This document shows, piece by piece, positions 5,934 through 7,179 of a DNA stretch of 7,179 bases. Position numbers and translations under genes: made by a program. The notes under the pieces are model-generated. The model saw only the letters and a program-made list of their open reading frames with translations, was not told the origin of the DNA and made no database searches. Source of the stretch: Clostridiales bacterium (GTDB lineage: Bacteria; Bacillota; Clostridia; Peptostreptococcales; Anaerovoracaceae); assembly GCA_012515135.1 (NCBI GenBank), contig JAAYYX010000022.1:1-7179 (forward strand), read 5' to 3'. Numbering within the stretch: the stretch's first letter is position 1; each line of letters opens with the position of its first letter.

Positions 5934-7179
5934 ATGGAACAGATTATAAAACTTCTGAATAAGACCGTGTCGGATCTGATCGCTGCGGGAGAAGTAGTGG
6001 ATCGTCCTCTTTCGGTGGTGAAGGAACTTGTGGAAAATTCCATTGACGCAGGAGCGTCTTCCATTGTGATCGAGATCAGAAAGGGCGGAAAAGAATACAT
6101 CAGAGTTACCGATAACGGCAGCGGTATCCCGGAAAACCAGGTCAATATGGCTTTTCAGAGACATGCCACCAGCAAAATACAAAGGGCTGAAGACCTGGGA
6201 TATATAGAGACACTGGGGTTCCGGGGGGAAGCTTTGGCCAGTATTTCGTCGGTTTCCAAAATGGAAGTTATAACAAAGACAAAAGAAAGCCAGACCGGAA
6301 GCAAAACCGTTATCCACGGCGGGGAAACAAAAGAACATGTTCCCACAGGATGCCCCGACGGGACCACGATGATAGTCAGAGACCTTTTTTTCAACACCCC
6401 CGCAAGACTGAAATTCATGAAATCCGACAGTGCCGAAAGCTCTGCAGTGATCGATTTTGCTGCACAAATGGCTCTTGCATATCCGGAAATAAGAACAAGA
6501 ATGATCAGCAACGGAAATATCCTGTTTTCCACCAGAGGGACAGGTGACCGCCGCAAAGTCATAATGACCCTTTCCGGAAACGATCCCGCTATGAAACTGC
6601 TGCCCCTTGAAATAACAGAAGGCAACATCTATGTCAAAGGATACATTTCGGGGCCCGGGGAAAGTAAAGCCAGCAGGAAAGGTCAGATATATTTTGTGAA
6701 CGGAAGGGCTATATCAAGCAAAATACTTGAAAAAGCCGTTGATTCCGCCTATTCGGACAGGCTTTTCGAAGGCCGGTTCCCAATAATATACCTGTTTCTG
6801 GAAATATCACCTTCCGAAATAGATGTAAACATACATCCCAACAAGCGTGAAGTCAGATTCAATGATGAAAAAAACCTTACATCAGTCCTTATTGATGGAA
6901 TAAAAGAAGCACTTACGGTAAAGGAAGCTGTCCCGGACATGGACATAAACGGCGGCCCCCATGTTTTTCAGACACCGGACAACGGACCTGAAAAAGAAAT
7001 GACTGCAGAACAAGTTGACATAAAAACAATATTGTCAAGTTATAGACATGAAGCAGAAAAAATAAAGGACGAAATAGCAGGGTATAAAGCCGGATACGGA
7101 AATAAGGAACCCCGGGAAACGATCCATATCGAAAAATATACGGAAGTAAAACCCTTTGATTTTGCACAGATACAGGTGA
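5934..7179 (+). CDS. mutL: DNA mismatch repair protein MutL, 3'-truncated by window edge
   Basis: MutL is the ATP-driven matchmaker that links mismatch-bound MutS to strand removal; in most bacteria that lack MutH it also nicks DNA through its C-terminal domain. The frame is open to the last base, giving 415 residues; usual length is about 600-680, so the dimerisation/endonuclease domain and any DQHAxxER motif lie outside. The GHKL ATPase is complete: IAAGEVVDRP at 16-25, KELVENSIDAG at 30-40 with E31 and N35 matching E. coli E29 and N33, DNGSGIP at 60-66, HATSK at 77-81 and GFRGEALASI at 95-104. The transducer domain follows, with NTPAR at 154-158, FVNGR at 254-258 and HPNKREVRF at 301-309, whose K304 matches the ATP-contacting K307 of E. 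coli. From about 330 an ungrouped, charged linker begins. Expected function is intact as far as visible. The gene sits 64 bases after mutS, and co-transcription is likely. Confidence 0.97.
   Translation, partial: MEQIIKLLNKTVSDLIAAGEVVDRPLSVVKELVENSIDAGASSIVIEIRKGGKEYIRVTDNGSGIPENQVNMAFQRHATSKIQRAEDLGYIETLGFRGEALASISSVSKMEVITKTKESQTGSKTVIHGGETKEHVPTGCPDGTTMIVRDLFFNTPARLKFMKSDSAESSAVIDFAAQMALAYPEIRTRMISNGNILFSTRGTGDRRKVIMTLSGNDPAMKLLPLEITEGNIYVKGYISGPGESKASRKGQIYFVNGRAISSKILEKAVDSAYSDRLFEGRFPIIYLFLEISPSEIDVNIHPNKREVRFNDEKNLTSVLIDGIKEALTVKEAVPDMDINGGPHVFQTPDNGPEKEMTAEQVDIKTILSSYRHEAEKIKDEIAGYKAGYGNKEPRETIHIEKYTEVKPFDFAQIQV

Noticed and set aside
5901..6467. Minus-strand open frame of 188 codons opposite the start of mutL
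   Set aside because: It lies fully opposite the MutL ATPase core, overlaps other antisense frames and has no protein family signature.
7177..7179. TGA at the last three bases as the end of mutL
   Set aside because: It is out of the mutL frame, whose last complete codon is 7176-7178 (GTG). MutL continues beyond the window.
1..7179. Mobile element, CRISPR array, toxin-antitoxin pair or defence system
   Set aside because: Coding is essentially continuous through five housekeeping genes. No spaced repeats, transposase, integrase or attachment-like repeats were seen, and base composition looks even throughout.

Overview
The window is a nearly gapless, one-directional stretch of five plus-strand genes, in the order dxs (5' end cut off by the window) - tlyA - class I/II aminotransferase - mutS - mutL (3' end cut off by the window). 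It looks like the chromosome of a member of the Bacillota, most likely a clostridial anaerobe. The reasons are a middling G+C content by eye, heavy use of ATA, AGA and GGA codons, a purine-rich coding strand, Shine-Dalgarno sites of the GGAG/AGGGG type, and the dxs-tlyA pairing common in that phylum. The assignment is an inference; no rRNA or other taxonomic marker is present.

Region by region: 1-1419 is the C-terminal three quarters of 1-deoxy-D-xylulose-5-phosphate synthase. 1403-2212 is the TlyA rRNA 2'-O-methyltransferase, which probably starts at a TTG inside dxs. 2199-3386 is a PLP-dependent aminotransferase of unknown substrate. 3383-5869 is a complete MutS. 5870-5933 is the only intergenic gap (64 bases) and carries an imperfect hairpin. 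5934-7179 is the N-terminal 415 residues of MutL, still open at the window edge. The first four genes overlap by 17, 14 and 4 bases, which suggests one transcript with translational coupling. No promoter, rho-independent terminator, tRNA, rRNA, CRISPR array, insertion sequence or attachment site could be supported.

How the genes work together: MutS and MutL form one functional unit, mismatch recognition and the matchmaker step of DNA repair. Dxs (isoprenoid, thiamine and PLP precursor synthesis), TlyA (ribosome methylation) and the aminotransferase are housekeeping genes with no clear shared pathway. All catalytic motifs that fall inside the window are intact.

I see no novel system here. The points worth a second look are modest: the join between the dxs-tlyA block and the mutSL block with an aminotransferase between them, a seven-G tract in mutS where loss of one base would create a stop almost at once, a MutS that ends right after its clamp-binding motif, and the hairpin before mutL.
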